From: Pseudomonas sp. FP1742 | Lineage (GTDB): Bacteria > Pseudomonadota > Gammaproteobacteria > Pseudomonadales > Pseudomonadaceae | Reading direction: 5' to 3' | Assembly (NCBI RefSeq): GCF_030687145.1 | Contig: NZ_CP117460.1 | Location: 5,704,001 to 5,768,000 of the forward strand | Length of the DNA: 64,000 nt | Shown here: in pieces, positions 18,565-30,381 of the stretch | Layout: every line of letters starts with the position of its first letter | How positions within the stretch are numbered: position 1 is the first letter of the stretch | Notes under the pieces: model-generated | What the model saw: the letters and a program-made list of their open reading frames with translations, nothing else | Told to the model about the DNA's origin: nothing | Database searches by the model: none | Made by a program: the position numbers and the translations under genes

Positions 18565-21388
18565 AGTGACGAACCTCGCCCGCGCCGCTGATGTTGTCGA
18601 CACAACGACCGCAGATTTCCGGATGCTCCGGGTTCACGCCGACATCTTCACGGCAGTGCCAGCAACGGGCGCACTTGGCGTGAGCCGACTTGACGATCTT
18701 GAGCTTCAGGCCGCTGACTTCGGTGACCACGGCATCGGCCGGTGCCTGCACCAATGGCGCAACACTGGCGGTCGAAGTGATCAGCACGAAACGCAGCTCG
18801 TTGCTCAGCTTGGCCAGGTCGGCGCTCAGCGCGTCTTCTGCGAACAGCGTCACTTCGGCTTGCAGGTTGCCACCGACGGCCTTGGCTGCACGCTGGATTT
18901 CCATTTCCTTGTTGACCGCAACCTTGACCGCCATGATCCGGTCCCAGTAAGCGCGATCCAGCTCGAAGCCTTCTGGCAGCTCGCTCAGGCCTTCGTACCA
19001 GGTGTTGAGCATCACAGACTCGTTACGCTCACCCGGCAGGTATTGCCACAGCTCGTCGGCGGTGAACGCCAGGATCGGCGCGATCCAGCGCACCAGCGCT
19101 TCGCTGATGTGGAACAGCGCGGTCTGGCACGAACGACGGGCCTTGCTGTCGGCGCCAGTGGTGTACTGGCGGTCCTTGATGATGTCCAGGTAGAAACCGC
19201 CCAACTCCTGCACGCAGAAGTTGTGGATCTTGGAGTAAACGTTCCAGAAACGGTATTCGCCGTAGTGTTCCTGCAGCTCGCGTTGCAGCAACAGCGTGCG
19301 ATCCACCGCCCAACGGTCCAGGGCGAGCATTTCTTCGGCCGGCAGGAGGTCGGTGGCCGGGTTGAAACCGGTCAGGTTGGAAAGCAGGAAGCGCGCGGTG
19401 TTACGGATGCGCCGGTAGGCGTCCGCACTGCGTTGCAGGATCTGCTCGGAAACCGCCATCTCACCCGAGTAGTCGGTAGACGCTACCCACAGACGCATGA
19501 TGTCGGCGCCCAGGGTGTCGTTGACCTTCTGCGGCGCGATCACGTTGCCCAGGGACTTGGACATTTTGCGACCGGACTCATCGACGGTGAAACCGTGGGT
19601 CAGCAGTTCGCGGTACGGCGCGTGGTCGTCGATGGCGCAACCGGTCAGCAGCGAGGAGTGAAACCAGCCACGGTGCTGGTCCGAGCCTTCCAGGTACAGG
19701 TCGGCGCGTGGGCCGGCCTCGTGGCCCATCGGGTGCGAACCGCGCAGGACGTGCCAATGCGTGGTGCCCGAGTCGAACCAGACGTCCAGGGTGTCGCTGA
19801 TCTTGTCGTACAGCGGCGCTTCTTCACCGAGCAACTCGGCGGCGTCCATCTTGAACCAGGCTTCGATGCCTTCGACTTCGACGCGCTGGGCGACGATTTC
19901 CATCAGTTCGACGGTGCGTGGGTGCAGTTCGCCGCTTTCCTTGTTCAGGAAGAACGGGATCGGCACGCCCCAGTTGCGCTGACGGGAGATGCACCAGTCC
20001 GGACGGTTGGCGATCATCGAGTGCAGGCGCGCCTGGCCCCAGGCCGGGACGAATTTGGTGTCTTCGATGGCTTTGATCGCGCGTTTGCGCAGGGTGTCGC
20101 CTGCCGCCGGCTCTTTGTCCATGCCGATGAACCACTGCGCGGTGGCGCGGTAGATCAGCGGGGTCTTGTGACGCCAGCAGTGCATGTAGCTGTGTTCGAT
20201 GGTGGTGGTGTGCAGCAGCGCGCCGACTTCGGTCAGTTTGTCGACGATGGCCGGGTTGGCTTTCCAGATGAACTGACCGCCAAAGAACTCCAGCGATGGC
20301 ACATACACGCCATTGCTTTGCACCGGATTGATGATGTCGTCGTTGACCATGCCGTACTTCTTGCAGGTCACGAAGTCGTCTACGCCGTAGGCTGGCGAGG
20401 AGTGAACCACGCCGGTGCCCGCGCCCAGCTCAACGTAGTCGGCCAGGTAAACCGGCGACAGGCGATCGTAGAACGGGTGACGGAAGTTGATCAGCTCCAG
20501 CGCTTTACCGGTGGTGGTGGCGATCACCGAACCTTCCAGGCTGTAGCGGGCCAGGCAGGATTCGACCAGCTCTTCAGCCAGTACCAGCAGTTTGTCGCCG
20601 ACGTCGACCAGGGCGTAGTTGAACTCCGGGTGAACGTTCAGCGCCTGGTTGGCCGGGATGGTCCACGGGGTGGTGGTCCAGATCACGATCGAAGCAGGCT
20701 TGACCAGCGATGGCAGACCGAACGCGGCCGCCAGTTTGGCTTCGTCGGCGATCGGAAACGCCACATCGATGGTCGCAGACTTTTTGTTCTCGTACTCGAC
20801 TTCCGCTTCAGCCAGGGCCGAACCGCAGTCAAAACACCAGTTCACCGGCTTCAGGCCCTTGAATACGAAGCCACCCTTGACGATTTCCGCCAGGGCACGG
20901 ATTTCACCGGCCTCGTTTTTGAAGTCCATGGTCTTGTACGGGTTAGCGAAGTCGCCCAACACGCCCAGACGGATGAATTCGGACTTCTGGCCTTCGATCT
21001 GCTCGGTGGCGTAGGCACGGCACAGTTCGCGGGTCTTGTCGGCGCCCAGGTTCTTGCCGTGGGTCACTTCGACTTTATGCTCGATCGGCAGACCGTGGCA
21101 GTCCCAGCCCGGAACATAAGGCGCGTCGAAACCCGACAGGGTTTTCGAGCGGATGATCATGTCCTTGAGGATCTTGTTCAGCGCATGACCGATATGAATC
21201 GTGCCGTTGGCATACGGAGGACCGTCGTGCAGTACGAACTTCGGACGATCCTTGCCAATCTCACGCAACTTACCGTACAGGCCAATGCTGTCCCAGCGCT
21301 GCAGAATCTGCGGTTCGCGCTGAGGCAGGCCGGCCTTCATTGGGAAGGCGGTGTCCGGAAGGTTTAGCGTGGCTTTATAGTCGGTCAT
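18557..21388 (-). CDS. ileS: Isoleucyl-tRNA synthetase IleS
   Basis: Class I aminoacyl-tRNA synthetase charging tRNA-Ile. 943 residues with the signature [13 protein letters not shown] (HIGH) near residue 60, the CP1 editing domain in the middle, KMSKS in [10 protein letters not shown] near 605, and a C-terminal zinc domain (CARCWHC ... CGRCVDN). The start codon directly abuts the TAA of ribF. Type: the classic bacterial form, not the mupirocin-resistant second type. Confidence 0.98.
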   Translation of the reverse strand: MTDYKATLNLPDTAFPMKAGLPQREPQILQRWDSIGLYGKLREIGKDRPKFVLHDGPPYANGTIHIGHALNKILKDMIIRSKTLSGFDAPYVPGWDCHGLPIEHKVEVTHGKNLGADKTRELCRAYATEQIEGQKSEFIRLGVLGDFANPYKTMDFKNEAGEIRALAEIVKGGFVFKGLKPVNWCFDCGSALAEAEVEYENKKSATIDVAFPIADEAKLAAAFGLPSLVKPASIVIWTTTPWTIPANQALNVHPEFNYALVDVGDKLLVLAEELVESCLARYSLEGSVIATTTGKALELINFRHPFYDRLSPVYLADYVELGAGTGVVHSSPAYGVDDFVTCKKYGMVNDDIINPVQSNGVYVPSLEFFGGQFIWKANPAIVDKLTEVGALLHTTTIEHSYMHCWRHKTPLIYRATAQWFIGMDKEPAAGDTLRKRAIKAIEDTKFVPAWGQARLHSMIANRPDWCISRQRNWGVPIPFFLNKESGELHPRTVELMEIVAQRVEVEGIEAWFKMDAAELLGEEAPLYDKISDTLDVWFDSGTTHWHVLRGSHPMGHEAGPRADLYLEGSDQHRGWFHSSLLTGCAIDDHAPYRELLTHGFTVDESGRKMSKSLGNVIAPQKVNDTLGADIMRLWVASTDYSGEMAVSEQILQRSADAYRRIRNTARFLLSNLTGFNPATDLLPAEEMLALDRWAVDRTLLLQRELQEHYGEYRFWNVYSKIHNFCVQELGGFYLDIIKDRQYTTGADSKARRSCQTALFHISEALVRWIAPILAFTADELWQYLPGERNESVMLNTWYEGLSELPEGFELDRAYWDRIMAVKVAVNKEMEIQRAAKAVGGNLQAEVTLFAEDALSADLAKLSNELRFVLITSTASVAPLVQAPADAVVTEVSGLKLKIVKSAHAKCARCWHCREDVGVNPEHPEICGRCVDNISGAGEVRHYA

Positions 21389-22339
21389 TTAAGGCTCTTC
21401 ATTAGCGATTGGCGCTAGGTGCGACAGGGCACGGGCGGCGGCGATATCCGCGTTGATCGCCGTCTTAAGCGCCTCCAGAGAGGCGAAACGCTGCTCTTCA
21501 CGCAGCTTGTGGTGGAAAACCACCGTCAAACGCCGGTCATACAGATCGCCGGCAAAATCTAAAAGGTGCACTTCGAGGTGGGCTTTGCCATCCCCTTCGA
21601 CCGTTGGCCGCACACCGATATTGGCGACGCCTGGCCAGGTCTTGCCATCGATGTCGACGCTGACCAGGTAAACCCCGCTCAACGGCACACGACGACGCTT
21701 GAGTTGCACGTTGGCCGTGGGCGTACCCAACTGGCGCGCCAGCTTCTGGCCATGCAGGACCCGGCCGGCAATCCGGTACGGGCGACCGAGCAGTTGCTCG
21801 GCCAAGGCGAAATCGGCAGCGGCCAGGGCATTACGCACCTGAGTGCTGCTGACACGAACGCCGTCCAGCACGACAGTCTGCGCCGCTTCGACGGTAAAGC
21901 CCTGAAGGACGCCGGCTTGTTGCAGGTAATCGAAATCCCCCAACCGGTCACAGCCGAAACGGAAATCGTCACCGACTTCCAGATGCTGTACGCCAAGGCC
22001 ATCCACCAGAATGGTATCGACGAACTCTCTGGCGCTGAGTTTGCTCAGACGCTGGTTGAAAGCCAGGCACAGCACCCGGTCGACACCTTCTTCGGCCAAC
22101 AACTGCAGTTTGTCCCGCAGGCGGGCCAGCCGGGCCGGGGCGGTGTCCGGGGCGAAGAACTCCCGGGGCTGCGGCTCGAAAATCACCACGCAGCTGGGCA
22201 CGCCCAACTCGAGCGCACGCTCTCGCAGCCGGGCCAGGATAGCCTGGTGGCCACGGTGAACACCGTCAAAGTTGCCAATAGTGGCGACACAGCCCCGATG
22301 CTGGGGGCGCAGGTTGTGGAGGCCTCGAACCAGCTGCAT
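21389..22339 (-). CDS. ribF: Bifunctional riboflavin kinase / FAD synthetase RibF
   Basis: Makes FMN and FAD from riboflavin. The N-terminal adenylyltransferase domain shows TIGNFDGVHRGHQAIL; the C-terminal kinase domain shows GRVLHGQKLARQLGTPTANV and NIGVRPT. I chose the ATG at 22339 (MQLVRGLHNLRPQHRG, 316 residues), which has AAGAAG upstream; an ATG at 22357 is the alternative, but the best -10 box lies so close to it that its leader would be nearly absent. First gene of the ribF-ileS-lspA-fkpB(-ispH) unit. Confidence 0.95.
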   Translation of the reverse strand: MQLVRGLHNLRPQHRGCVATIGNFDGVHRGHQAILARLRERALELGVPSCVVIFEPQPREFFAPDTAPARLARLRDKLQLLAEEGVDRVLCLAFNQRLSKLSAREFVDTILVDGLGVQHLEVGDDFRFGCDRLGDFDYLQQAGVLQGFTVEAAQTVVLDGVRVSSTQVRNALAAADFALAEQLLGRPYRIAGRVLHGQKLARQLGTPTANVQLKRRRVPLSGVYLVSVDIDGKTWPGVANIGVRPTVEGDGKAHLEVHLLDFAGDLYDRRLTVVFHHKLREEQRFASLEALKTAINADIAAARALSHLAPIANEEP

Positions 22340-22365
22340 AACGCGCTTCTTGCTCATAAAGTGGT

Positions 22366-22373
22366 CGATTATA
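22366..22373 (-). promoter_or_regulatory. -10 box of the ribF-ileS operon promoter
   Basis: On the minus strand the sequence GGTTATAATCG contains a perfect TATAAT about 30 bases before the chosen ribF start. No good -35 hexamer stands out. The closeness supports the downstream ATG for ribF. Confidence 0.5.
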
Positions 22374-22468
22374 ACCACACCCGGCGGCCGACGACAGGCA
22401 ACACCGTAACCCAAAGTGATCGAACCGACAAAACCGCCGGCCCGCCCATGATTATCGAGCTAACGTCT

Positions 22469-24007
22469 TCAGCTCAAGGCCTTGCGATTGAAGTCGCGCA
22501 AACGGAAGCCCATCAACAACAACATGCCGAAATAGGCCACGACGCCGGCGACCACCAACGCGCCCAGACGCAGCAGCCGCTCAAGCATAGGTCCCTGCCC
22601 CCAGGCCGGCATAAAGTGCATCGCACCCAGCAATACCGCGGACATCACCGCTACCGCCACCAGCAATTTGAGCCCGAACTTCGCCCAGCCCGGTTGCGGT
22701 TGATACATCTGCTGCTTGCGCAGTTGATAGAACAGCAACCCGGCGTTGATGCAGGCACCTGCGCTGATGGCCAGGGCCAGGCCGGCGTGAGCCAGCGGCC
22801 CGATCAGTACCAGGTTGAACAGCTGGGTGACGATCAAGGTAAAAATCGCAATTTTTACCGGGGTGCGGATGTTTTGTTGCGCATAAAAGCCCGGCGCCAG
22901 CACTTTGATCACGATAATCCCCAGCAAGCCGACAGAATAAGCGATCAACGCGCGTTGAGTCATGGCCGCATCGAAAGCGCTGAACTGGCCATACTGGAAC
23001 AGCGAAGCCGTCAGCGGTTCAGACAGAATCCCCAGCGCCAGGGAACACGGCAGCACCAGCATGAAACACAGGCGCAGCCCCCAATCGAGGATCCTCGAGT
23101 ATTCGTGGCGATCCTGGCTGGCGTAGGTCTTGGCCAGCGTCGGCAACAAAATCGTGCCCAGCGCCACACCCAGCACGCCGGATGGCAATTCCATCAGGCG
23201 GTCGGCGTAATACATCCAGGACACGGAACCGGCCACCAGAAACGAAGCGAATATGGTGTTGATGATCAGCGAAATCTGACTCACCGAAACGCCGATGATC
23301 GCTGGCAACATCTGCTTCATGACCCGCCAGACACCGCTATCGCGCAGACTCAGGCGCGGCAATACCAGCATGCCGATTTTTTTCAGGTGCGGCAGTTGAA
23401 ACAGCAACTGCGCCAGCCCGCCCACCAGAACGGCCCAGCCCAGCGCCATCACCGGCGGATCGAAATACGGCGTCAGGAACACCGCAAAGATGATCATGCT
23501 GACATTGAGCAGGGTCGGCACGAAGGCCGGCACCGAGAAGCGGTTCCAGGTGTTGAGGATCGCCCCGGCCAATGAAGACAGGGAGATTAGCAATATATAA
23601 GGAAAAGTGACCCGCAGCAGATCGGTGGTCAGCTGGAATTTTTCCGGAGAATCGACGAAACCCGGTGCCGTGGCCCAGATGACCCAGGGAGCGGCGAGCA
23701 TGCCCAACGCAGTGACCAGCGCCAGTACCAGGGTCAACAGGCCTGAGACGTAGGCAATGAAGGTTCGCGTCGCCTCCTCGCCCTTCTGGCTTTTATATTC
23801 GGCAAGAATCGGCACGAAGGCTTGGGAAAACGCCCCTTCGGCGAAGATCCGGCGCAGCAGGTTGGGCAGTTTGAAGGCGATAAAGAAGGCGTCGGTCGCC
23901 ATCCCCGCACCAAATGCACGGGCGATTAGAGTGTCACGAACAAACCCCAACACCCGGGAAAGCATCGTGATAGAGCTGACAGCGGCCAACGATTTGAGCA
24001 GATTCAT
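22469..24007 (-). CDS. murJ: Lipid II flippase MurJ (MviN)
   Basis: Integral inner-membrane protein that flips lipid II for peptidoglycan synthesis. The 512-residue protein has about 14 hydrophobic helices and the MurJ N-terminus [25 protein letters not shown], followed by [23 protein letters not shown]. The ATG at 24007 is chosen; the frame is open to 24154 but the extra residues are basic and unlike the family. It is divergent from rpsT and transcribed towards ribF with a 129-base gap. Confidence 0.96.
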   Translation of the reverse strand: MNLLKSLAAVSSITMLSRVLGFVRDTLIARAFGAGMATDAFFIAFKLPNLLRRIFAEGAFSQAFVPILAEYKSQKGEEATRTFIAYVSGLLTLVLALVTALGMLAAPWVIWATAPGFVDSPEKFQLTTDLLRVTFPYILLISLSSLAGAILNTWNRFSVPAFVPTLLNVSMIIFAVFLTPYFDPPVMALGWAVLVGGLAQLLFQLPHLKKIGMLVLPRLSLRDSGVWRVMKQMLPAIIGVSVSQISLIINTIFASFLVAGSVSWMYYADRLMELPSGVLGVALGTILLPTLAKTYASQDRHEYSRILDWGLRLCFMLVLPCSLALGILSEPLTASLFQYGQFSAFDAAMTQRALIAYSVGLLGIIVIKVLAPGFYAQQNIRTPVKIAIFTLIVTQLFNLVLIGPLAHAGLALAISAGACINAGLLFYQLRKQQMYQPQPGWAKFGLKLLVAVAVMSAVLLGAMHFMPAWGQGPMLERLLRLGALVVAGVVAYFGMLLLMGFRLRDFNRKALS

Positions 24008-24177
24008 TGAAAGAGTTTGTGCCTGTCGATAAACAGCAGGCGAACAACGCGCCCACTTATGCGATACTCCGCGCCGCAACAGCACAGAGCCAAAGCTCGC
24101 GAGTTTACAGGTCGCACGCCGGAAAGAAATATCCCGGCGCTCTATACCTGCCACTTAGCGGATCGTTTCAACCGCCC

Positions 24178-24206
24178 TTGACAAGACATCAACTCATCGG
24201 CATGAT
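24178..24206 (+). promoter_or_regulatory. Sigma-70 promoter of rpsT
   Basis: A perfect -35 TTGACA, a 17-base spacer and CATGAT as -10, about 50 bases upstream of the rpsT start. Strong -35 and ideal spacing fit a ribosomal-protein gene. Confidence 0.65.
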
Positions 24207-24259
24207 TCGCGGCCTATTTTGTTTGCTATTTCCTAAAAAGTCTTTCGAGGAGCTCGACG

Positions 24260-24538
24260 GTGGCCAACACACCTTCCGCCAAAAAACGTGCAAAACAGGC
24301 TGAGAAGCGTCGCAGCCACAACGCCAGCCTGCGTTCCATGGTTCGTACCTACATCAAGAATGTAGTTAAAGCCATCGACGCAAAAGACGCTGAAAAAGCT
24401 CAAGCTGCTTACGTTCTGGCCGTGCCAGTTATCGACCGTATGGCCGATAAAGGCATCATCCACAAGAACAAAGCTGCTCGCCATAAGAGCCGCCTGAATG
24501 GCCACGTCAAGGCCCTGAACGTTGCCGCTGCTGCCTAA
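24260..24538 (+). CDS. rpsT: 30S ribosomal protein S20
   Basis: Small basic primary 16S rRNA-binding protein of 92 residues ([18 protein letters not shown]...). Translation begins at GTG 24260 with GAGGAG upstream. E. coli rpsT also uses a non-ATG start (UUG), tied to autoregulation. It is a single gene with its own promoter and terminator. Confidence 0.98.
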   Translation: MANTPSAKKRAKQAEKRRSHNASLRSMVRTYIKNVVKAIDAKDAEKAQAAYVLAVPVIDRMADKGIIHKNKAARHKSRLNGHVKALNVAAAA

Positions 24539-24552
24539 GCGACGCGCTCGTT

Positions 24553-24581
24553 AAAAAACCGGCCTCAGGGTCGGTTTTTTA
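24553..24581 (+). terminator. Terminator of rpsT
   Basis: AAAAAACCG and CGGTTTTTT form the stem, ending in a T-run, 14 bases after the rpsT stop. The A-rich side may let it work in both directions. Confidence 0.9.
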
Positions 24582-24614
24582 TTGCCTGCGATTTAGCAGG
24601 CGATACGCAAAAAA

Positions 24615-24703
24615 GTGGGAGCGGGCTTGCTCGCGAAGACTGACCAACACTCAACACCTGCGTTGACTGCTATGCCGCCTTCGCGAGCAAGCCCGCTCCC
24701 ACA
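24615..24703. repeat. REPIN between convergent rpsT and creA
   Basis: gtgggagcgggcttgctcgc is followed after about 45 bases by gcgagcaagcccgctcccac, a head-to-head REP pair of the same family as at 17499. Confidence 0.85.
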
Positions 24704-24719
24704 TTGGACCTGCGTCGGA

Positions 24720-25184
24720 TTACTGAGCGTGCGTCCATGGCAGAATCGGAATCGCCGTCACCGCATTCTGCGGACTACCCTCGATCAAACGATCGCTGTA
24801 GACCAGGTACACCAGCGTATTGCGCTTCTTGTCGAGGAATCGCACCACCTGCATGGTCTTGAACACCAGCGAAGTGCGCTCCTTGAACACCTCCTCGCCA
24901 TCCTTGAGCTCGCCCTTGAAGTTGATCGGCCCGACCTGACGACAGGCAATCGATGCCTCGGCGCGATCCTCCGCCAACCCCAGACCACCCTTCACACCAC
25001 CCGTCTTGGCGCGCGACAGGTAGCAGGTCACGCCCTCCACCTTCGGATCATCAAACGCCTCGACAACGATACGGTCGTTCGGGCCGACGAACTTGAACAC
25101 CGTCGACACCTGGCCAATCTCCTCGGCCGAGGCCAGCAGCGGCATCGCCAACAACAAGCCCAATAGTCCTTTTGCCACACGCAT
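24720..25184 (-). CDS. creA: CreA family protein
   Basis: A 154-residue exported protein with signal peptide [20 protein letters not shown] and a conserved CreA body ([50 protein letters not shown]). Two cysteines (TCYL, ACRQ) may form a disulfide. Biochemical function is unknown despite the name. It follows proB on the minus strand after 12 bases and probably shares its transcript. Confidence 0.92.
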   Translation of the reverse strand: MRVAKGLLGLLLAMPLLASAEEIGQVSTVFKFVGPNDRIVVEAFDDPKVEGVTCYLSRAKTGGVKGGLGLAEDRAEASIACRQVGPINFKGELKDGEEVFKERTSLVFKTMQVVRFLDKKRNTLVYLVYSDRLIEGSPQNAVTAIPILPWTHAQ

Positions 25185-25196
25185 TCAGGTATTCCT

Positions 25197-26315
25197 TCAG
25201 ACCAGAATCAGGTTATCGCGGTGAACCAGTTCCGGCTCAGCCATGTAACCCAGCAGACCGACAATCGCCTCAGACGACTGACCGATGATTTTTTGTGCTT
25301 CCAGAGCGCTGTAGTTGGCCAGGCCACGGGCAATCTCACGACCGTCCGGCGCCACGCAAACCACCATTTCGCCACGACGGAAACTGCCCTGGACCAGCTT
25401 GACCCCCACCGGCAGCAAACTTTTGTTGCCCTGGGACAATGCCGTCACCGCCCCCGCATCCAGCACCAGCGTGCCACGGGTTTGCAGATGCCCGGCCAGC
25501 CACTGCTTGCGCGCCGCCAGCATGCCGCGCTCAGGTGACAGCAAGGTGCCGATGCGCTCGCCCGCCTTGAGGCGATCCAGCACTCGCTCAATACGCCCGC
25601 CAACGATAATGGTGTGCGCACCGGAACGCGCCGCCAGACGCGCCGCGCGCAATTTGGTCTGCATGCCGCCACGCCCCAGCGCACCACCAGTGCCGCCGGC
25701 CACCGCATCCAGCGCCGGATCATCGGCGCGCGCTTCGTAAATCAGCTTGGCGTCAGGATTGTTGCGCGGGTCAGCATCGAACATACCGTCGCGATCGGTG
25801 AGGATCACCAGCAAATCGGCCTCGACCAGATTCGCCACCAGCGCCGCCAAGGTGTCGTTGTCGCCGAAACGGATCTCATCGGTGACCACAGTGTCGTTCT
25901 CGTTGATCACCGGAATCACTTTCAACTCGACCAGCGCACGCAGGGTACTGCGAGCGTTCAGGTAGCGCTTGCGGTCGGATAAGTCGTCGTGGGTCAGGAG
26001 AATCTGCGCAGTATGCCGGCCATGCTCGGCGAAGCTCGACTCCCAGGCCTGCACCAAGCCCATCTGACCGATGGCAGCTGCTGCCTGCAGTTCGTGCATC
26101 GCACTGGGTCGCGAGGTCCAGCCCAGACGGCTCATGCCCGCCGCCACTGCCCCGGAGGACACCAGCACCAGCTCAACGCCCGCCTCATGCAGGGCAACCA
26201 TCTGCTCGACCCAGACCCCCATCGCCGCGCGATCCAGGCCCTTGCCATCCGCCGTCAGCAAAGCGCTGCCGATCTTCACGACCCAGCGCTGCGCACCTGT
26301 CACCTTGCTCCGCAT
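25197..26315 (-). CDS. proB: Glutamate 5-kinase ProB
   Basis: First step of proline synthesis: phosphorylates glutamate. 372 residues with the amino-acid-kinase fold ([44 protein letters not shown]) and a C-terminal PUA domain from about 280. The ATG at 26315 ([11 protein letters not shown]) gives the usual length. It lies downstream of rplU-rpmA-obgE but a terminator-like hairpin separates it from obgE. Confidence 0.97.
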   Translation of the reverse strand: MRSKVTGAQRWVVKIGSALLTADGKGLDRAAMGVWVEQMVALHEAGVELVLVSSGAVAAGMSRLGWTSRPSAMHELQAAAAIGQMGLVQAWESSFAEHGRHTAQILLTHDDLSDRKRYLNARSTLRALVELKVIPVINENDTVVTDEIRFGDNDTLAALVANLVEADLLVILTDRDGMFDADPRNNPDAKLIYEARADDPALDAVAGGTGGALGRGGMQTKLRAARLAARSGAHTIIVGGRIERVLDRLKAGERIGTLLSPERGMLAARKQWLAGHLQTRGTLVLDAGAVTALSQGNKSLLPVGVKLVQGSFRRGEMVVCVAPDGREIARGLANYSALEAQKIIGQSSEAIVGLLGYMAEPELVHRDNLILV

Positions 26316-26408
26316 CATCTTCAACCTTAGCTTGAGGGCAGCGCGACCTGGCACTGCCCGTGACGTTATTCGTGGTTCTTCGTGACCAACAGTCGATTTC
26401 CAGATACT

Positions 26409-26434
26409 AAAACGCCGCTCCAGAGAGCGGCGCT
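26409..26434 (-). terminator. Terminator downstream of obgE
   Basis: On the minus strand AGCGCCGCTCT/AGCGGCG forms a stem ending in TTTTA, between the obgE stop and the proB start. Confidence 0.65.
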
Positions 26435-26452
26435 TAAGTTTATCGCAACGAA

Positions 26453-27790
<1,338 letters not shown>

Positions 27791-27826
27791 TTACAAACAG
27801 CTTTGCAAGAGACTCACCCCACAAAC

Positions 27827-27857
27827 GAAAAAGCCCCGTCGCAAGACAGGGCTTTTC
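27827..27857 (-). terminator. Terminator between rpmA and obgE
   Basis: AAAAGCCCTGTC/GACGGGGCTTTTT is a strong stem with a U-run on the minus strand, just after rpmA. Partial read-through would set obgE expression below that of the ribosomal proteins. Confidence 0.85.
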
Positions 27858-27871
27858 CAGCGATCGCGCAA

Positions 27872-28129
27872 TTAAGCTGCGACGACGCTCACGTAACGAC
27901 GACCGAAGGCGCCTTTTACTTCAAACTTGATCACGCCTTCGATTTTCGCGAAGAGGGTGTGATCTTTACCCATGCCAACGCCGTAGCCAGCGTGGAATTG
28001 GGTGCCGCGCTGACGCACGATGATGTTACCGGCCTTGATAACCTGGCCGCCATACATCTTCACGCCAAGGCGTTTGGCTTCTGAGTCGCGACCGTTACGG
28101 GTACTACCACCAGCTTTTTTGTGTGCCAT
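27872..28129 (-). CDS. rpmA: 50S ribosomal protein L27
   Basis: 85-residue basic protein [21 protein letters not shown]..., whose N-terminal tail reaches the peptidyl-transferase centre. The N-terminus has the direct AHKK start of proteobacterial L27 (no cleaved prepeptide). Second gene of the rplU operon, 35 bases after rplU. Confidence 0.98.
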
Positions 28130-28164
28130 GAGTTCAATTCTCCTAGTGAGGAATTAGGCTGAAA

Positions 28165-28479
28165 TTAAGCCTGAATACCGGTGATTTTGATCTCGGTGTA
28201 CCACTGGCGGTGGCCCATACGCTTCATGTGGTGCTTACGGCGACGGAACTTGATGATGCGGACTTTATCGTGACGACCTTGGGAGATCACTTCAGCCACA
28301 ACGGTAGCGCCAGGAACAACTGGAGCGCCGATATTCACGTCGTCGCCATTGGCAACCAACAGAACGCGATCAAAAGTTACGGATTCGCCGGTAGCGATTT
28401 CCAGTTTTTCGATCTTCAGGTATTCACCTGGAGCAACTTTGTACTGCTTGCCACCAGTAACGATTACTGCATAAGACAT
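28165..28479 (-). CDS. rplU: 50S ribosomal protein L21
   Basis: 104-residue 23S-binding protein: [21 protein letters not shown] at the start and [23 protein letters not shown] at the end. The ATG at 28479 is preceded by GGAGAAA; the frame extends to 28539 but the family N-terminus is at 28479. First gene of the rplU-rpmA-obgE operon. Confidence 0.98.
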   Translation of the reverse strand: MSYAVIVTGGKQYKVAPGEYLKIEKLEIATGESVTFDRVLLVANGDDVNIGAPVVPGATVVAEVISQGRHDKVRIIKFRRRKHHMKRMGHRQWYTEIKITGIQA

Positions 28480-28611
28480 GGTATTTCTCCGATAATCCTG
28501 CTCACCCAGCTCTTTATAAGAAGAGGTATTGGCTGGCATGGCTGCATGGGGCTGGAAGGCCCGCTTGCAATTGCGTAAGGCAGGTGCTGCCCAGGAAGTT
28601 CAGGGTGCGCG

Positions 28612-28640
28612 ATTGTACGCAAGCTGCCTGAGCGTTGCAA
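28612..28640 (-). promoter_or_regulatory. Sigma-70 promoter of rplU-rpmA-obgE
   Basis: On the minus strand TTGCAA and TACAAT are separated by exactly 17 bases, about 130 bases before the rplU start, leaving a sizeable leader. Confidence 0.7.
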
Positions 28641-28658
28641 GTGGCCGTCCATCGTGCC

Positions 28659-28687
28659 TTGACAGGCCCGGACGTGGGTCCTAGCAT
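28659..28687 (+). promoter_or_regulatory. Sigma-70 promoter of ispB
   Basis: Perfect -35 TTGACA, 17-base spacer and TAGCAT as -10, giving transcription about 25 bases before the ispB ATG. It is back-to-back with the rplU promoter. Confidence 0.75.
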
Positions 28688-28719
28688 GCCGCGCACCCCT
28701 TCTGGAGCAACTGTCGCTG

Positions 28720-29688
28720 ATGCAACCCCAAGCTTTCTACCGCGCGGTGGCGGACGATTTTAGCGCCGTCGACGGCATCATCAAGAAGCAGCTGACTTCC
28801 CGAGTGCCGCTGGTATCGAAAATCGGCGACTACATCACCTCGGCCGGCGGTAAACGCCTGCGCCCTTTGCTTGTGCTGCTGTGCGGCAAGGCGCTGGGCC
28901 GCGAAGGCGATGATCTGCGTCTGCTGGCCGCCACTATCGAGTTTCTGCATACCGCCACCCTGCTGCACGATGACGTGGTCGACATGTCCGGCATGCGCCG
29001 TGGCCGCTCGACCGCCAATGCCATGTGGGGCAACGCGCCGAGCGTACTGGTGGGCGATTTCCTGTATTCCCGTTCTTTCGAAATGATGGTCGAACTGGGC
29101 TCCATGCCGGTAATGAAGATCCTTTCGCAAGCCACGCGCATCATCGCTGAAGGCGAAGTGTTGCAGCTGTCGAAGGTCCGCGACGCCAGCACCACCGAAG
29201 AAACCTACATGGAAGTCATCCGCGGCAAAACCGCGATGCTTTTCGAAGCCTCGACCCACAGTGCCGCGGCCCTGGCCGGTGCCTCGCTGGAACAGAGCGA
29301 AGCGCTGCGCACCTTTGGCGATCACCTGGGTGTAGCCTTCCAATTGGTCGACGACCTGCTGGACTACCGTGGCGATGCCGAGACCCTGGGCAAGAACGTC
29401 GGTGACGATCTGGCCGAGGGCAAGCCGACGCTGCCGCTGATCTACACCATGCGCGAAGGCACTCCGGAGCAGGCCGCACTGGTTCGTCAGGCGATCCAGA
29501 AAGGTGGTATCGAAGATCTGGAAAGCATTCGCGAAGCCGTCGAAGCGTCCGGCTCGCTGGATTACACTGCGCAACTGGCCCGCGACTACGTGGCCCGCGC
29601 GATCAAATGCCTCGACGCCCTGCCCGCCAGCGAATACCGCGATGCGCTGGTGGAATTGAGCGAGTTTGCGGTCGCCCGCACGCACTAA
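28720..29688 (+). CDS. ispB: Octaprenyl (polyprenyl) diphosphate synthase IspB
   Basis: Trans-prenyltransferase that builds the ubiquinone side chain from IPP. 322 residues with both Asp-rich motifs: LLHDDVVDMSGMRRG and QLVDDLLDYRGD. It uses the product of IspH, which lies elsewhere in this window. Monocistronic with its own promoter; divergent from rplU. Confidence 0.96.
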   Translation: MQPQAFYRAVADDFSAVDGIIKKQLTSRVPLVSKIGDYITSAGGKRLRPLLVLLCGKALGREGDDLRLLAATIEFLHTATLLHDDVVDMSGMRRGRSTANAMWGNAPSVLVGDFLYSRSFEMMVELGSMPVMKILSQATRIIAEGEVLQLSKVRDASTTEETYMEVIRGKTAMLFEASTHSAAALAGASLEQSEALRTFGDHLGVAFQLVDDLLDYRGDAETLGKNVGDDLAEGKPTLPLIYTMREGTPEQAALVRQAIQKGGIEDLESIREAVEASGSLDYTAQLARDYVARAIKCLDALPASEYRDALVELSEFAVARTH

Positions 29689-29710
29689 CGCGCTCTCTGC
29701 AGAAGCGACC

Positions 29711-29739
29711 TGTGGCAAAGGGGCAAGCCCCCTCGCCAC
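29711..29739. repeat. Single REP-like palindrome of a second type
   Basis: GTGGC...GGGGC...GCCCC...GCCAC forms an interrupted stem after ispB. It resembles the gtggc/gagggggcttgcccc REP class rather than the ctcgcgaag class elsewhere in the window. It lacks a T-run. Confidence 0.5.
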
Positions 29740-29791
29740 GGGCGCACCCACAAGTCCATCAGCGTTCCGCCCGCTCTCGCCTAAAACCCTA

Positions 29792-29797
29792 TATAAT
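29792..29797 (+). promoter_or_regulatory. -10 box of the phnA/yjdM gene
   Basis: A perfect TATAAT about 40 bases before the GTG start; the -35 region has no good match. Confidence 0.45.
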
Positions 29798-29834
29798 GTG
29801 CGCTTTTTAGCCATCCTGAATCCAAGGAGCTTTA

Positions 29835-30176
29835 GTGAGCACGCTGCCACCCTGCCCGAAATGCAACTCCGAATACACCTACGAAGACGGCGCCCTGCTG
29901 ATCTGCCCGGAATGCGCCCACGAATGGTCCGCCAGTGGCGAAGCCGAAGTGGCGTCCGATGACACCGTGAAAAAGGATTCGGTCGGCAACGTCCTGCAGG
30001 ACGGCGATACCATCACCGTGATCAAGGACCTCAAAGTCAAAGGCACGTCGCTGGTGGTCAAGGTCGGCACCAAGGTCAAGAACATCCGCCTGTGCGATGG
30101 CGACCACGACATCGACTGCAAGATCGACGGCATCGGCCCGATGAAACTCAAATCCGAGTTCGTCAGAAAAGTCTGA
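29835..30176 (+). CDS. PhnA/YjdM family zinc-ribbon protein
   Basis: 113 residues: an N-terminal zinc ribbon (CPKC ... CPEC in residues 6-30) and a C-terminal small beta domain ([33 protein letters not shown]). Start is GTG at 29835 with AAGGAG five bases before. The name PhnA is historical; in E. coli the gene (yjdM) is not required for phosphonate use and its role is unclear. It is a single gene here with no phosphonate genes nearby. Confidence 0.92.
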   Translation: MSTLPPCPKCNSEYTYEDGALLICPECAHEWSASGEAEVASDDTVKKDSVGNVLQDGDTITVIKDLKVKGTSLVVKVGTKVKNIRLCDGDHDIDCKIDGIGPMKLKSEFVRKV

Positions 30177-30323
30177 GCCTTTTGTACTCCATCCCGCGCC
30201 CTGCGTGGGATGGTGCTTCGCCCTCTCCCGCTCCACCCGGCATCCCTCGCAATAGCCAAACGCCAGCCATTTTGACCTTACGCAATCTTTACCTGGAAAG
30301 AAAAGCAAACCGCCAATAGACCC

Positions 30324-30353
30324 TTGCTATTTGACGAATAAGAATTATTCTCA
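30324..30353 (+). promoter_or_regulatory. Promoter overlapped by a Fur-box-like operator
   Basis: TTGCTA and TATTCT are spaced by 16 bases. The -10 is covered by TAAGAATtATTCTCA (30339-30353), an inverted repeat matching 11 of 14 positions of the 7-1-7 Fur motif TGATAATnATTATCA. The layout suits iron-dependent repression of the small gene at 30382. Confidence 0.6.
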
Positions 30354-30381
30354 TTGAAACCCATCAATGGAGATGAGACCC

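Noticed and set aside
18482..21367. 961-codon frame antisense to ileS
   Set aside because: Shadow of the ileS reading frame; ileS has complete HIGH and KMSKS motifs.
28530..28560. TGGCATGG...GCATG resembling a sigma-54 promoter before rplU
   Set aside because: The spacing between the GG and GC elements is wrong and a good sigma-70 promoter is present instead.
29835..30176. Phosphonate metabolism role suggested by the name PhnA
   Set aside because: There are no other phn genes in the window and the family name is historical.
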